Source of the DNA: Monoplex corrugatus
Taxonomy: Eukaryota; Mollusca; Gastropoda; Littorinimorpha; Ranellidae
DNA length: 64,000 nucleotides
Direction of reading: 5' to 3'
NCBI GenBank assembly: GCA_030674185.1
Contig: JAPXFY010000022.1
Coordinates: 36,517,540 to 36,581,539 of the forward strand
The notes under the pieces were generated by a model, which saw only the letters and a list, made by a program, of their open reading frames with translations, was not told the origin of the DNA and did no database searches. The stretch's first letter is position 1; each line of letters begins with the position of its first letter. This document shows positions 12,165 to 20,927 of the stretch, in pieces. The translations under genes and the position numbers were made by a program.

Positions 12165-15100
12165 TGTGTGTGTGTGTGTGAGGTTTGATGCCCTTGCCAT
12201 GGGATTTCATGTCTTGCAATGTCCAAAAGTAATCTTTGTCCTTGTAAGTTCAGTTTGACAGGCAATGGAGATTAGGCTCAATTTCTTTACGGCTGCCGCA
12301 TAACTTTACCTTGCAGATGGACTGCTGCCTTTCACCAGTCATTTGTCTCATCGAAAGGTATCCTTTTTTTTCAGTTTTGACACTCTGTATAGTTTGTTCT
12401 ATTTGCCATTTGGGACACCTTTTGGAGGATAAAGGGTGGCTTCCTCCTATGATGATGGTAGTCCTTCGTTGCCGAAGATGACGATGAAATCCTGCAGCTC
12501 ATCTGTGGACGCGCATGTGGCTGTGCAATCCGATCTTGGATGTACAATGTCTGTTGCAGTGGGGACACTGGAATGTCGTGGTTGGGGTGGTTGGATTATG
12601 TCTCCTCTCTCTTCTGATAGTCAGCTTCTCCCTGTAGTTGATATTGCTGTTTCTGCTGGCAAGATGGACGGCCCTGCGCCAGGCGTTCCTTTCGGTGGCA
12701 GGTCTTTCGAGTTCTTTGGGGGTAACCTGTGCAAACTGGAGGTTTGCCTTTATCGTGTCCTTGAAACGCTTTTTTGGCCTCCCGAGATTTCTTTTGCCAC
12801 TTGTGAGTTCGCCGTACAGCAGTTGTTTGGGCATTCGGTGGTCTTCCATGCGAATGACATGGCCGACCCATCTCAGTTGGGCTTTGACAAGCAGGCTTTC
12901 TATGCTTTGTGAGCTTGATCGGTTGAGGACCTCAATGTTGGTGATGCGGTCTTGCCACCGGATGCCAAGTATGCTGCGGAGAGCCCTTTGGTGGAACTGC
13001 TCTAATTTGTTGATGTGCTTCCTGTAGAGTGTCCAAGTCTCCAAACCGTAGAGGAGGGAGGAGAGCACAACGGCTTCCTCCACAGTTTTGATATAATGCT
13101 GGTCCATCACATGTTCCTTTGTGTGCCTCCTTAGCACACATGGCACAATTTTCGGTGTCAGTAACCTGTCCTTCATATCTTTTCATTTCACGGTTGGTTT
13201 TAGTTTGTTATTCTCGTGGCTGATACATCACCCCAGGGTCTGCAAAGAATTAACTGATCCTAGACCAACTTTGTGTAACAACTTAAGATAATGGATTTCC
13301 ATCAGATAGATGGATAATACTGATTGGCATGCCTTCCACCAGCCAGTAACTTTGGTTAAGGTTGGTCAGAACCCCCCCCCCCCCCCCCCCATCTGGAAAT
13401 CATTAATGTGACAAAGTGAATATCTTAACTGAATTAAGGAGACTCTCATCTGTGAATACCTTAACCCTACCAGACCGAGTTCCCGCTATTGCGGGAATGA
13501 CGAAAATGACTATATACCGAGTTCCCGCTATAGCGGGAATAGCACACTCACACGATCGTCACTTTATCAAGAGCTAAAAATAGCTACCGGACCGTTGCTA
13601 AGCGTCGCGTGAGCGTGTGTTCAGCCTATTGCAACTGTCTGCCTTTGTGTTGATGGTATTTTGAGGTGATTTGGGTGCAAAATTGACCATGAAGCGAGCT
13701 AGTGATGATCCAAGCACTTCAACAGGTAAACGGGCGAGGCCAACTCGCTTCACAGTTCAACAAGTGGTGGACATTTTGCAGATTGGAGAATTTGATCAGG
13801 AATACGTTTCCGATTCAAGTGACGATGATTACGTTGATGAAGCATTGAGTGAAAGTGATGATTCTGACAATGAAAGAAGTAGGTCGAGACAGAGTGTTGG
13901 AAGAAGGGGGCGTGCCCGTACCCCCCAACCAAGTGATAGGGGAGATGCTTGTGTGATTGAGGGTTGGACTGGCGTTAGATGAAAGATAGGCCTATTTTCT
14001 ACAATCTCTCCACGTTTCATATAATTCTAACCATTGGTGTGCATGATATGAACAGTTTTCTAACGTATATACATTTTTTTCAAAATTTTGCTCAGGAGGC
14101 CAGGCAGGGGGCACAATTACGCTCAGGGGCTAAGGTCTGGTAGGGTTAAACCAATATACATTCTACGCCCTTTCAAATCTTTGCATGACTCACTTTAACT
14201 GCATTGAATACATGATTCAGTTTTATAGCATGAAATATATGACTGAATTTTACAGCGTGAAATACACAATGGAGGTCTACTGCATGCAATATCACCATTT
14301 GTATGTGATGAGCAACACTGCATCTATGTATGCATTCACATATAAGCATGTATGTATACATGTATAACTGTGTTATATTTTATGCACATTTGTATTGTTT
14401 GTGTTTATTGCCTGTATACATATTCTGATTGTGTGTACACATGCTCTGAAATCGCAAATGCTTAACTAAGACTGTTTACATTAAGTGCCAGAAAAATGAC
14501 CATTATTGTTACTATTCTATTATTATACTGGTCAATCCGAAGTAAGTGATCAGTCTCTGTCAAATGTTGTTCTGACAAAATATAACACAAAAAGCCAATA
14601 CCTGACTGGACAGTGCTGCCGAAGAAGTTGGCATTGTAACCACGTTTTTTCAGTTCTGCCAGCATAATGAGGTTACCGCTAAGAGAGATATCATCGGTAT
14701 ATGCCCAGCGACTGCCTTTTAGGGCATTAAAGTCCTTGAAACGATACCTGAAATTACATCAAATCATGCACCATGTCAGCAAACATATGAATTCATATAA
14801 TAGTAATAATACATCAGAATGTTAGAATACTCACAATCCATCAGAATGTTCAGATTCGAAAGAAAAAGGCAGCTGACATCATCGGAATTATGTATAAAAT
14901 GTCATACCTTCTACAGCATGTTAACAAGCAACACCAACTGGTACTACTGTGTTTCAAATAAAATGTACTTGATTATTATTTTCGATATGTTTAACAGGAT
15001 CATATATTTCACATTAGATAGGGCTAAATGAGCCAATCTGTTACTCTTTGTAATCTATGTATAATACATTAATCACAGGAAGTGGAAATCAAATCCATGT

Positions 15101-18100
15101 GCATGCCCAACGTTACTGTAATGAAAGATTACCTGCAGTCACAAGTCTGGTAAAGGTAAAACAAAATGGTACTGAATATCGCATTCTGTTGATGGTTTGG
15201 TTTCTTTGATTCTTTGGTTGTTGATTTTTGTTCCCCTCCCCAGCCCCACCCCAATGTTTTTGTTTCTTTCCTTCTCTTTCCTTGTTTTCCCCGTAGTTTC
15301 ACAGATTTTTGCAAAATTGTGGACAAAGATCATACGTCTCTGTACATATATGCAAGAATGCTTACAGTCAAGCTAACCACTAAAGCCATATCAGGGTTAA
15401 CACAACAATATAAACAACTCAGTTTAAATCCATATGAACAACTCTAAGTTTAAATAATGGACAACAATTAAAAACCAATCTAATTTATGCATGTTTACCA
15501 TCTATCTGTGCAAATATGCAGAAATGCATGCAGCAAGGCACTTACAGATTCAATGACTTAACAAAACACTTTATCATCATCATTAACATAATGATGATGA
15601 TGATGATAATTTTATGAGGTAATTTTTCTCACTAACCGATTGTCCTTGAGGACTGTGACCTCTGAAAAATAGACAGGCTGATCTAAAGCCCTGGGGTGAA
15701 TGTGTAATGGGGCTGCCTCACACAGCTCCACGTATTTGTTCTTCTTCTGTCTTTGTTGCAAGAATGCTGTGCTGCACATGAATACTGCAACAGAAAAAAG
15801 AATTCAGGAATACTCAAACAGAAATTTTAAACTTCTGTTTTAAAGATAAGTTGAAGAAGAAAAAAAAAGTGAAGTCAATTTACTGAAAAATGACCACTGA
15901 AGTACAGAAGACTGAAAACTTTGTTCATTCAAAGAGGAATTTTGCAAAGGATAAAACTGACTTCATTCTCAGATGAACTCTGAGACAGAACACTTGCAAT
16001 GAAACATTATGTATTCTTCATCTGCTATCACTTTTTTATATAAAAATAATCAAACCAAGATAAACACTGTTACAAAAACATTCTTTTCGTTTTATTTTCT
16101 TTTACTCTCCATTTTCCCTTAATATTTCCTTACTATTTACTGGTAATATTCTATTTTTGTCTATTATGGCTCCCCAGTATGTCTAAAAACCCAACAAGCC
16201 CACAACAATCATTAAGATGTGAGGATACATCCACCAAAGAAGTCTATGAATTAACTGTTGCCAGGTCACTTTAGTGGCATTCACTATAACCTGCTCTGAG
16301 CTACCACAATCAGGATCCATTCTATTATACCCCTTTCTGATGACAGCATCCCACCACTATCAACTCCATGACGCACCTGTCTCAAAGATCTGTTTATATC
16401 CCTGGAGCACCTGTCTCAAAGACATTTATATCCCTGGAGCACCTGTCCCAAAGATTTTTTTTTTATCCCTGGAGCACCTGTCCCAAAGATGTTTTTTATC
16501 CATGGAGCACCTGACCCAAAGATGTTTTTTTTTTTTATCCCTGAGCACCTGTCCCAAAGATGTTTTTTTTTTAATCCCTGGAGCACCTGTCCCAAAGATT
16601 TTTTTTTTATCCCTGGAGCACCTGTCCCAAAGATGGTTTTTTTTTATCCCTGGAGCACCTGTCCCAAAGATGTTTTTTTTTTTTTTATCCCTGGAGCACC
16701 TGTCCCAAAGATGTTTTTTTTATCCCTGGAGCACCTGACCCAACGATGTTTTTTTTTTTTATCCCTGGAGCACCTGTCCCAAAGATGTTTTTTATCCCTG
16801 GAGCACCTGTCCCAAAGATTTTTTTTTTAATCCCTGGAGCACCTGTCCCAAAGATTTTTTTTTATCCCTGGAGCACCTGTCCCAAAGATTTTTTTTTATC
16901 CCTGGAGCACCTGTCCCAAAGATGTTTTTTATCCCTGGAGCACCTGTCCCAAAGATGTTTTTTTTTTTATCCCTGGAACACCTGTCCCAAAGATGTTTTT
17001 TTTTATCCCTGGAGCACCTGGCCCAAAGATTTTTTTTTTTATCCCTGGAGCACCTGTCCCAAAGATTTTTTTTTATCCCTGGAGCACCTGTCCCAAAGAT
17101 GTTTTTTTTTTATCCCTGGAGCACCTGTCCCAAAGATGTTTTTTTTTTTATCCCTGGAGCACCTAACCCAAATATGTTTTTTATCCCTGGAGCACCTGAC
17201 CCAAAGATGTTTTTTATCCCTGGAGCAACTGACCCAAAGATGTGTTTTACATACTGACTTACTTACTAGTGCCAGACCTATACTTTAAACACAATCCTTG
17301 TGTGGAAAATCACAACCTATGAGATCAGTTACCTCAGATCAGAAGAGCAGTAGGTGAAACCAGAACAAAGAGATCCCAGAGATGGATGGAACAATACCTG
17401 TCAATCATTACATTGCACAACAGCTGATCTAATGGTCTGGCCACCTGACCTGGATAGCAGTTAACCAGCCAACTATTTGTAAGCTCACAATGCCAGATGC
17501 TTTGGCTTCAGAGCCAGAGGAAAACAATGACAGCACTGGACAGATGGAATGGCAGAAAGACTTCAGATATGTAAAATGACTCCATGCCAGCATCCTATAT
17601 AGCTGCAGACCACCAGTTTCATCTTCTTTTAAAATCAGTGCTTGTGCAGCTGGCTTGACATCTCTTATGACTTTTTCTCACAACACTGGAATGGCAGCCA
17701 TAATACGCACAACTGCTACCTTATGTTTTACATTTTCATGGGGCACTGATTCATTTGTTTCCAAATATGGTGTTTTCCCTTTTCTAGGTGCTAAATCAAT
17801 CACCAATGGAAAGTGGGCTACCTACTCCTTGGGCATCTCTTCCTGCACATGTAGATTTTGTATGTATAACAGTTCACCTTTCCTGAAAAAGCAAGCTTTG
17901 CAAGCTCTACACAGAGCAAGATCGTCATCTTTTGTTTTAGAGACAATGCTAATCCTTCCTTGTGGTAGATCTAATCTTATAGGGAACTCTTTTAAGGACT
18001 TGGGATCCTTTTTCTTTACAATTTTCACATACACTCTCCCTGGAAACATCAATCACAAATTTCCTACATTCATCATCATCATCACGTGCCCTGCCGCATG

Positions 18101-18635
18101 GGTTTGGCGATCATGGACCTCCATCTGTCTCTATCTCTTGTTGCCCCTAGCATCTCCTCCACCCTCCTTGTCTTCAGCCACTATGCAAGTCTGTCTAGCA
18201 TTTTCTCCCTGGGTCTACCTGGTGCTCTCTTTCCCTCCAGCTTTCCCGTTGTGACCAGGTGCTCCAAATCCCCCTTCCTCATAAAATGTTCCTACATTAC
18301 TGTTATAAAAAGATCCGAGTAATAAGATTATAAATATAAGGAATCTTTTATTGTTGTCTATTCTTGTTGGGATTAGCTTGATATGCCTTTTCTGCACTGC
18401 ACAGGATTTTATCAAAAACAAATGCAGACCTACCAATGTCAGCATCATCGCTGGAGAGGGGATCTACTCGGTTCATAGGTGGACCACTCCACCGAGACTC
18501 GTATATCAGGTATGCCTCCAAGCCTGTTCTTTCTTCCAGGTAATCACGCAAAAGCTCGAACAATGCAACAGACACTCCCGGGGCCAAGTATGTCATCAGA
18601 CGAAGCTTGCTGGGTGGAGTGATATGGTCTCCCAT
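5021..18635 (-). CDS. PhnD-like phosphonate/phosphate-binding protein, 5 exons
   Basis: Five exons (18635-18434, 15784-15637, 14747-14602, 11418-11239, 5211-5021) join in phase into 867 nt, 288 residues plus TAG. The family is the substrate-binding component of bacterial phosphonate/phosphite ABC importers, a two-lobed fold that closes on its ligand. Visible landmarks: [12 protein letters not shown] (11-22) opens lobe 1; [12 protein letters not shown] (64-75); [10 protein letters not shown] (104-113); [16 protein letters not shown] (126-141), the phosphate-gripping loop; [14 protein letters not shown] (158-171); [11 protein letters not shown] (177-187); [12 protein letters not shown] (214-225), then an amphipathic end. 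No signal peptide or membrane segment is seen, so a cytosolic location is inferred. The start ATG has a good context (ACAACAATGG) with TGA in frame 30 bases upstream; non-coding 5' exons are possible. Ligand and role in an animal are unknown. Confidence 0.87.
5307..5528. repeat. (GT)n microsatellite
   Basis: About 220 bp of GT with scattered interruptions, inside intron 4 of the PhnD-like gene. Long frames through it on both strands are artefacts of the repeat. Confidence 0.97.
5529..6639. other. Intron 4 sequence with a dispersed repeat
   Basis: Non-coding. Between about 5870 and 6060 it resembles 29290-29590 in the words around GTAGACTG..GGC.GCATGCA and the following CATGCAGTCAGA. This suggests a decayed dispersed repeat of a type I associate with gastropod genomes. 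No gene is seen in the rest. Confidence 0.4.
7845..7996 (-). mobile_element. 152-bp LINE 3' tail with 13-bp target duplication
   Basis: Flanked by direct repeats TCTTTGCAATATT at 7832-7844 and 7997-8009. Read on the minus strand it encodes the end of an RTE-like LINE protein ([11 protein letters not shown], then [12 protein letters not shown]) and ends in TGATTGATGATTGATTG. The second copy of the host LINE near 21970-21990 shows the uninterrupted site. This is a strongly 5'-truncated retrotransposition. Confidence 0.88.
8220..10445 (+). mobile_element. CR1/L2-clade LINE, 5'-truncated
   Basis: Inserted in the RNase H region of the older LINE: host sequence stops near 8219 and resumes near 10446. 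It begins inside the segment before RT ([20 protein letters not shown]), runs through the RT and ends in a 3' untranslated region with an interrupted GT tract (about 10275-10350) and an ATA-repeat tail at 10422-10445. A short piece of target appears lost and no clear target duplication is seen. Confidence 0.87.
8221..9948 (+). pseudogene. CR1/L2 LINE reverse transcriptase, broken
   Basis: One continuous frame from 8221 to the stop at 9946-9948 covers the pre-RT region and the whole [43 protein letters not shown] (first catalytic Asp), [13 protein letters not shown], then SFSDDNQLY at the site of the usual YADDTQLY. There the two catalytic aspartates are kept but Ser replaces Ala. After a frameshift near 9885 the next frame gives [14 protein letters not shown] and [14 protein letters not shown], then after another near 10045 [13 protein letters not shown]. 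The N-terminal endonuclease is absent. RT copies LINE RNA at a nicked target site; this copy is dead. Confidence 0.88.
11239..11418 (-). CDS. PhnD-like gene, exon 4
   Basis: The acceptor is TTTTTTTTCAG and the donor is CAG|GTAAGG. Codes from the end of codon 166 to residue 225 plus one base. The junction with exon 3 restores SGSHHNSI (165-172). It also carries [13 protein letters not shown] (177-189), with Asp186 at the place of a conserved acidic ligand residue. Only about 25 bp separate it from the 3' end of an antisense LINE. Confidence 0.9.
11524..12181. repeat. Compound (GT)n/(GA)n microsatellite with an internal block duplication
   Basis: (GT)n with GTGC variants to about 11870, (GA)n 11878-11949, then GT, a second (GA)n about 12038-12083, and (GT)n to 12181. 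A block of about 75 bp beginning ATGCGTTTCTATGTGCCTG near 11821 recurs near 11969, so the compound tract was itself duplicated with a spacing of about 148 bp. Confidence 0.95.
12449..13186 (-). mobile_element. LINE 3' fragment with C-terminal C2H2 motif
   Basis: A 5'-truncated, minus-strand LINE in intron 3. It encodes the C-terminal part after the [55 protein letters not shown] and, at the very end, a C2H2-type finger [10 protein letters not shown]...LHSHMRVH. The frame is open from about 13176 to 12499. The 3' end, read on the minus strand, closes in ACCATCATCAT. The copy at 44300-45625 is a close relative. Confidence 0.82.
12499..13176 (-). pseudogene. LINE protein C-terminus, unbroken frame
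   Basis: About 225 codons open without a stop. It lacks RT and endonuclease, so it is a retrotransposition remnant rather than a gene. The last 25 residues form a recognisable CxxC..HxxxH zinc-finger pattern. The intact frame suggests a fairly young insertion. Confidence 0.75.
13372..13390. repeat. Poly-C tract
   Basis: A run of about 19 cytosines, possibly a sequencing or assembly weak point. Similar C runs lie near 43072-43089 and 43845-43858. Confidence 0.9.
13461..14149 (+). mobile_element. piggyBac-type element with internal deletion
   Basis: TTAA at 13461-13464 and at 14146-14149 flank a perfect 12-bp terminal inverted repeat: CCCTACCAGACC at 13465-13476 and GGTCTGGTAGGG at 14134-14145. 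Below the left end, a palindromic block TTCCCGCTATTGCGGGAA occurs twice with one base changed. Inside is one frame with the acidic N-terminus expected of a piggyBac transposase, but the catalytic DDE domain is absent. It sits in intron 3 of the PhnD-like gene. Confidence 0.9.
13689..13982 (+). pseudogene. piggyBac transposase N-terminal remnant, 97 residues
   Basis: ATG at 13689, stop at 13980. Residues 1-22 are basic, with [19 protein letters not shown] near the start, followed by an acidic Asp/Ser stretch ([20 protein letters not shown]), the usual layout before the catalytic core of PGBD4-like transposases. An Arg/Ser segment and a premature end follow; nothing of the DDE core or the C-terminal Cys-rich domain remains. 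Encoded inside perfect inverted repeats, it is probably the leftover of an internal deletion. Host exaptation is not excluded. Confidence 0.7.
14194..14301. repeat. 27-bp imperfect tandem repeat, 4 copies
   Basis: Four degenerate units built on TTTTATAGCATGAAATATAT and ACTGAA. They translate as imperfect repeats of FYSMKYMTE on the plus strand, but nothing supports coding. Located in intron 3. Confidence 0.6.
14602..14747 (-). CDS. PhnD-like gene, exon 3
   Basis: The acceptor is GTAATTTCAG and the donor is CAG|GTATTG. Codes from the end of codon 117 to residue 165 plus one base. It holds the strongest family signature, LKGSRWAY followed by SLSG (138-141), the serine-rich loop that binds the phosphonyl oxygens in bacterial homologues. 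It ends within FFGSTVQS. Confidence 0.9.
15361..15445. repeat. Dispersed repeat with AAGCCATATCAGGGTTAA
   Basis: Shares AGCCATATCAGGG and neighbouring words with 29620-29665 and with the 3' region of the LINE at 60935. Probably a very short LINE or SINE tail in intron 1. Confidence 0.4.
15637..15784 (-). CDS. PhnD-like gene, exon 2
   Basis: The acceptor is TTTCTGTTGCAG and the donor is TCG|GTTAGT. Codes residues 68-116 plus two bases of codon 117. Joining to exon 1 creates the family block [12 protein letters not shown] across the junction, which independently supports the splice. The exon also holds Y106-F-S-E, matching the conserved Tyr-x-Ser block before the hinge. Confidence 0.88.
16372..17245. 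repeat. Minisatellite of 25 units with variable T tract
   Basis: Twenty-five head-to-tail units of about 31-38 bp in intron 1. Each has a near-invariant core CTGGAGCACCTGTCCCAAAG followed by AT(G) and a T tract of 6 to 13 bases, then ATCC. Almost all length variation is in the T tract; the core has occasional GACC for GTCC. Reading frames through it are artefacts. Confidence 0.95.
17429..18052 (-). pseudogene. Unrecognised decayed coding stretch
   Basis: A single minus-strand frame runs 208 codons, broken only by TAG at 17822-17824 and TGA at 17678-17680 before the TAG at 17429. Composition looks protein-like: [19 protein letters not shown], a CRACKACFF cluster of three cysteines, [19 protein letters not shown], and [17 protein letters not shown] do not recognise the family. 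It may be a decayed mobile-element protein, as it lies in an intron beside a LINE tail, or a chance frame. The part after the second stop is weakest. Confidence 0.35.
18071..18288 (-). mobile_element. RTE-like LINE 3' tail with 10-bp target duplication
   Basis: Flanked by TTCCTACATT at 18061-18070 and 18289-18298. The 218-bp insert is the reverse complement of the 3' end of the LINE at 38368-39831 (compare 39625-39825): it encodes the [18 protein letters not shown] block and ends in CACGTGATGATGATGATG. Located in intron 1, sense relative to the host gene. Confidence 0.9.
18434..18635 (-). CDS. PhnD-like gene, exon 1
   Basis: Codes residues 1-67 plus the first base of codon 68. The donor on the minus strand is TTG|GTAGGT. 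The exon carries the first beta-alpha unit of lobe 1 ([10 protein letters not shown]) and Tyr45 in the run IYESRW. The polar leader [10 protein letters not shown] argues against a secretion signal. Confidence 0.83.
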
Positions 18636-19636
18636 TGTTGTCTGTCTTAAGACAAAGCACAATCACAGATTATCAAATGAATTTACATAAGCACACAAAA
18701 ATTTTTTGCCTCAAATGAAAAGTCAATATTAAAAAAGTTTCTCAAAAAAGTCTCAAGAACAAAAAACAGCATGCCTGACACTCTACATGTGATGATCTGC
18801 TTCACTATGGCTCTGTTACACTTTGAAAATACAGACACAATGACTGTATCAGTTCCCATCCCAGAATTAATTCCATATACATTAATACCACAGGTGCCAT
18901 GTAAAGAATAAGATCCAAACTGATCATGGCATAAGCCCTATTAGATGCAATCTAAAAACTAGTTTTTATGGAGATATCATGTACTCTAACAATGTAGCAG
19001 AGTGTATTGCAATACCAAGCATGCTCCTTGCTACGATTTCAACTAAACTCTATGCATGAACATCTGTCAAAGACCAGGAAAAAAGCAGAATGTACAGAGT
19101 TGGGCACTTGTAGGCCCCTACCATTTTTTGCAAAAAGATTACATATAGATTATGCCACAAACTGCCAAAGTTTGATCTAAATACCTCCCCCTCTCCTCCT
19201 TTCTACCCGACTGCAGCAAGTGACTGCACATGTCACAAGGATCTAAGACAGGTAATACTTTGCATCCAGTCCTCAAACAGTGACATCGAAAGTTCTCTTT
19301 TAATCTAAACTGTGTCTAATTTCATTGCAGTGACATCATATGAACCTCTCAAAATAAACAGTAATTCACAAGCAACAGTATACTTTGTCTCCTACAGCAA
19401 TCAGGATCTAAAGTACTACCGAGGTAGATATGTCATACGCTCCCTTCCATATCACAGCATGAACGAAAGGTGGTGTTTACACATGCTGTTGCTAAAGCAT
19501 ACACACATACATTAATTAGTGTTTTTACCCTTCTACAATTATTGGAAAAGGAGAGGTGGATTCAATATACCTTATCTTTATATTTATAATCATACACATA
19601 TCTAAAGAGGTTTTAATATTTTCAGCTCTCTGAATT
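18636..19636. other. Upstream flank of the PhnD-like start codon
   Basis: AT-rich, with no supportable gene. It may contain the promoter or, if the gene has a non-coding first exon further up, intron sequence. A weak acceptor-like GTCTTAAGACAG sits directly before the ATG context at 18635. Nothing else is identified. Confidence 0.4.
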
Positions 19637-19651
19637 AGTGTGTGTGTGTGT

Positions 19652-19702
19652 GTTCGTTCGTTGCTTGATTTAACGTCTTTTCACTATAAGTGATATTAGA
19701 CG
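19652..19702 (-). mobile_element. Solo LINE/SINE 3' tail with hairpin
   Basis: Contains TTTAACGTCTTTTCACTATA and AGTGATATTAGACG. This matches the motif at 43293-43340 on the opposite strand and, more loosely, the 3' ends of the RNase H LINEs at 11165-11213 and 20928-20985. TCACTATAAGTGA forms a short hairpin. It abuts the longest GT tract in the window. Confidence 0.5.
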
Positions 19703-19703
19703 G

Positions 19704-20301
<598 letters not shown>

Positions 20302-20329
20302 ATGGAAATAACTATCCAATGGATTTTGT

Positions 20330-20830
20330 TGAAATTGTTGATATTGCTTACAGCCCAGCCAACTACAAGAGCTATATTAGAGATAACACCACATTTAAAA
20401 CAACTTCAAGTTTAACTAAAGCAAACCAAAACAAGTTTGAAAAAAAAAAAACAAGTCATGACTATCTTTTCAAGTTTAAAAAATGTATCAGAAGTCTTTC
20501 CCATATGTTTAATTATATATGATGAAATCTACTGATTTCTTGTAAAAACTTGAAAACTGCATACAGAGGAAATCTCTGAAGAGGTTCTCTAAGAAGTCTG
20601 CTGTCTGGTGCTTTCATGTTTCACACTGTACAAATCCAAGCATTCAACAAGAAAGATGTTTGCTGCTGATTAGCTTGTCACACCATATACATCATGGCCT
20701 TGCTTAATTTTTGAAAGGTATGAGTAAGTGTAGAATGTGTGACCCATGTGTAACTTACATAACACTGTCATACGGTTTCCAGGAAGAGATTGGGAGAATG
20801 TAAAGTAAGGTTGGGGTATCCTAGGGAAGT
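20330..20830 (-). mobile_element. RNase H-LINE 3' fragment
   Basis: On the minus strand it encodes NRMTVLCKLHMGHTFYTYSY, the segment that follows RNase H in I/Jockey-like LINEs, then a decayed tail. It aligns with 61100-61330 (RRLHTGHTFYTQSYLLK). Below it is the motif CCAGCCAACTACAAGAGC, related to 60955-60975. 5'-truncated and decayed. Confidence 0.65.
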
Positions 20831-20927
20831 GGGGGAGGTTGGGGATGGGGCTAATAATGGATGATGAGATGATGTGAATGGATAAGATAGATGCACACGC
20901 ATGCATGCACGCATGCGTGTGTGTGTG

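Noticed and set aside
16372..17245. Possible repeat protein with PGAPVPK units
   Set aside because: Frames change at each variable T tract, so no single protein is encoded.
5021..18635. Bacterial contamination as the source of the PhnD-like sequence
   Set aside because: The coding blocks are split by four GT-AG introns filled with animal LINEs and microsatellites, and junctions keep frame.
18351..18650. Plus-strand 99-codon frame over exon 1
   Set aside because: Antisense to the spliced PhnD-like exon, with no family resemblance.
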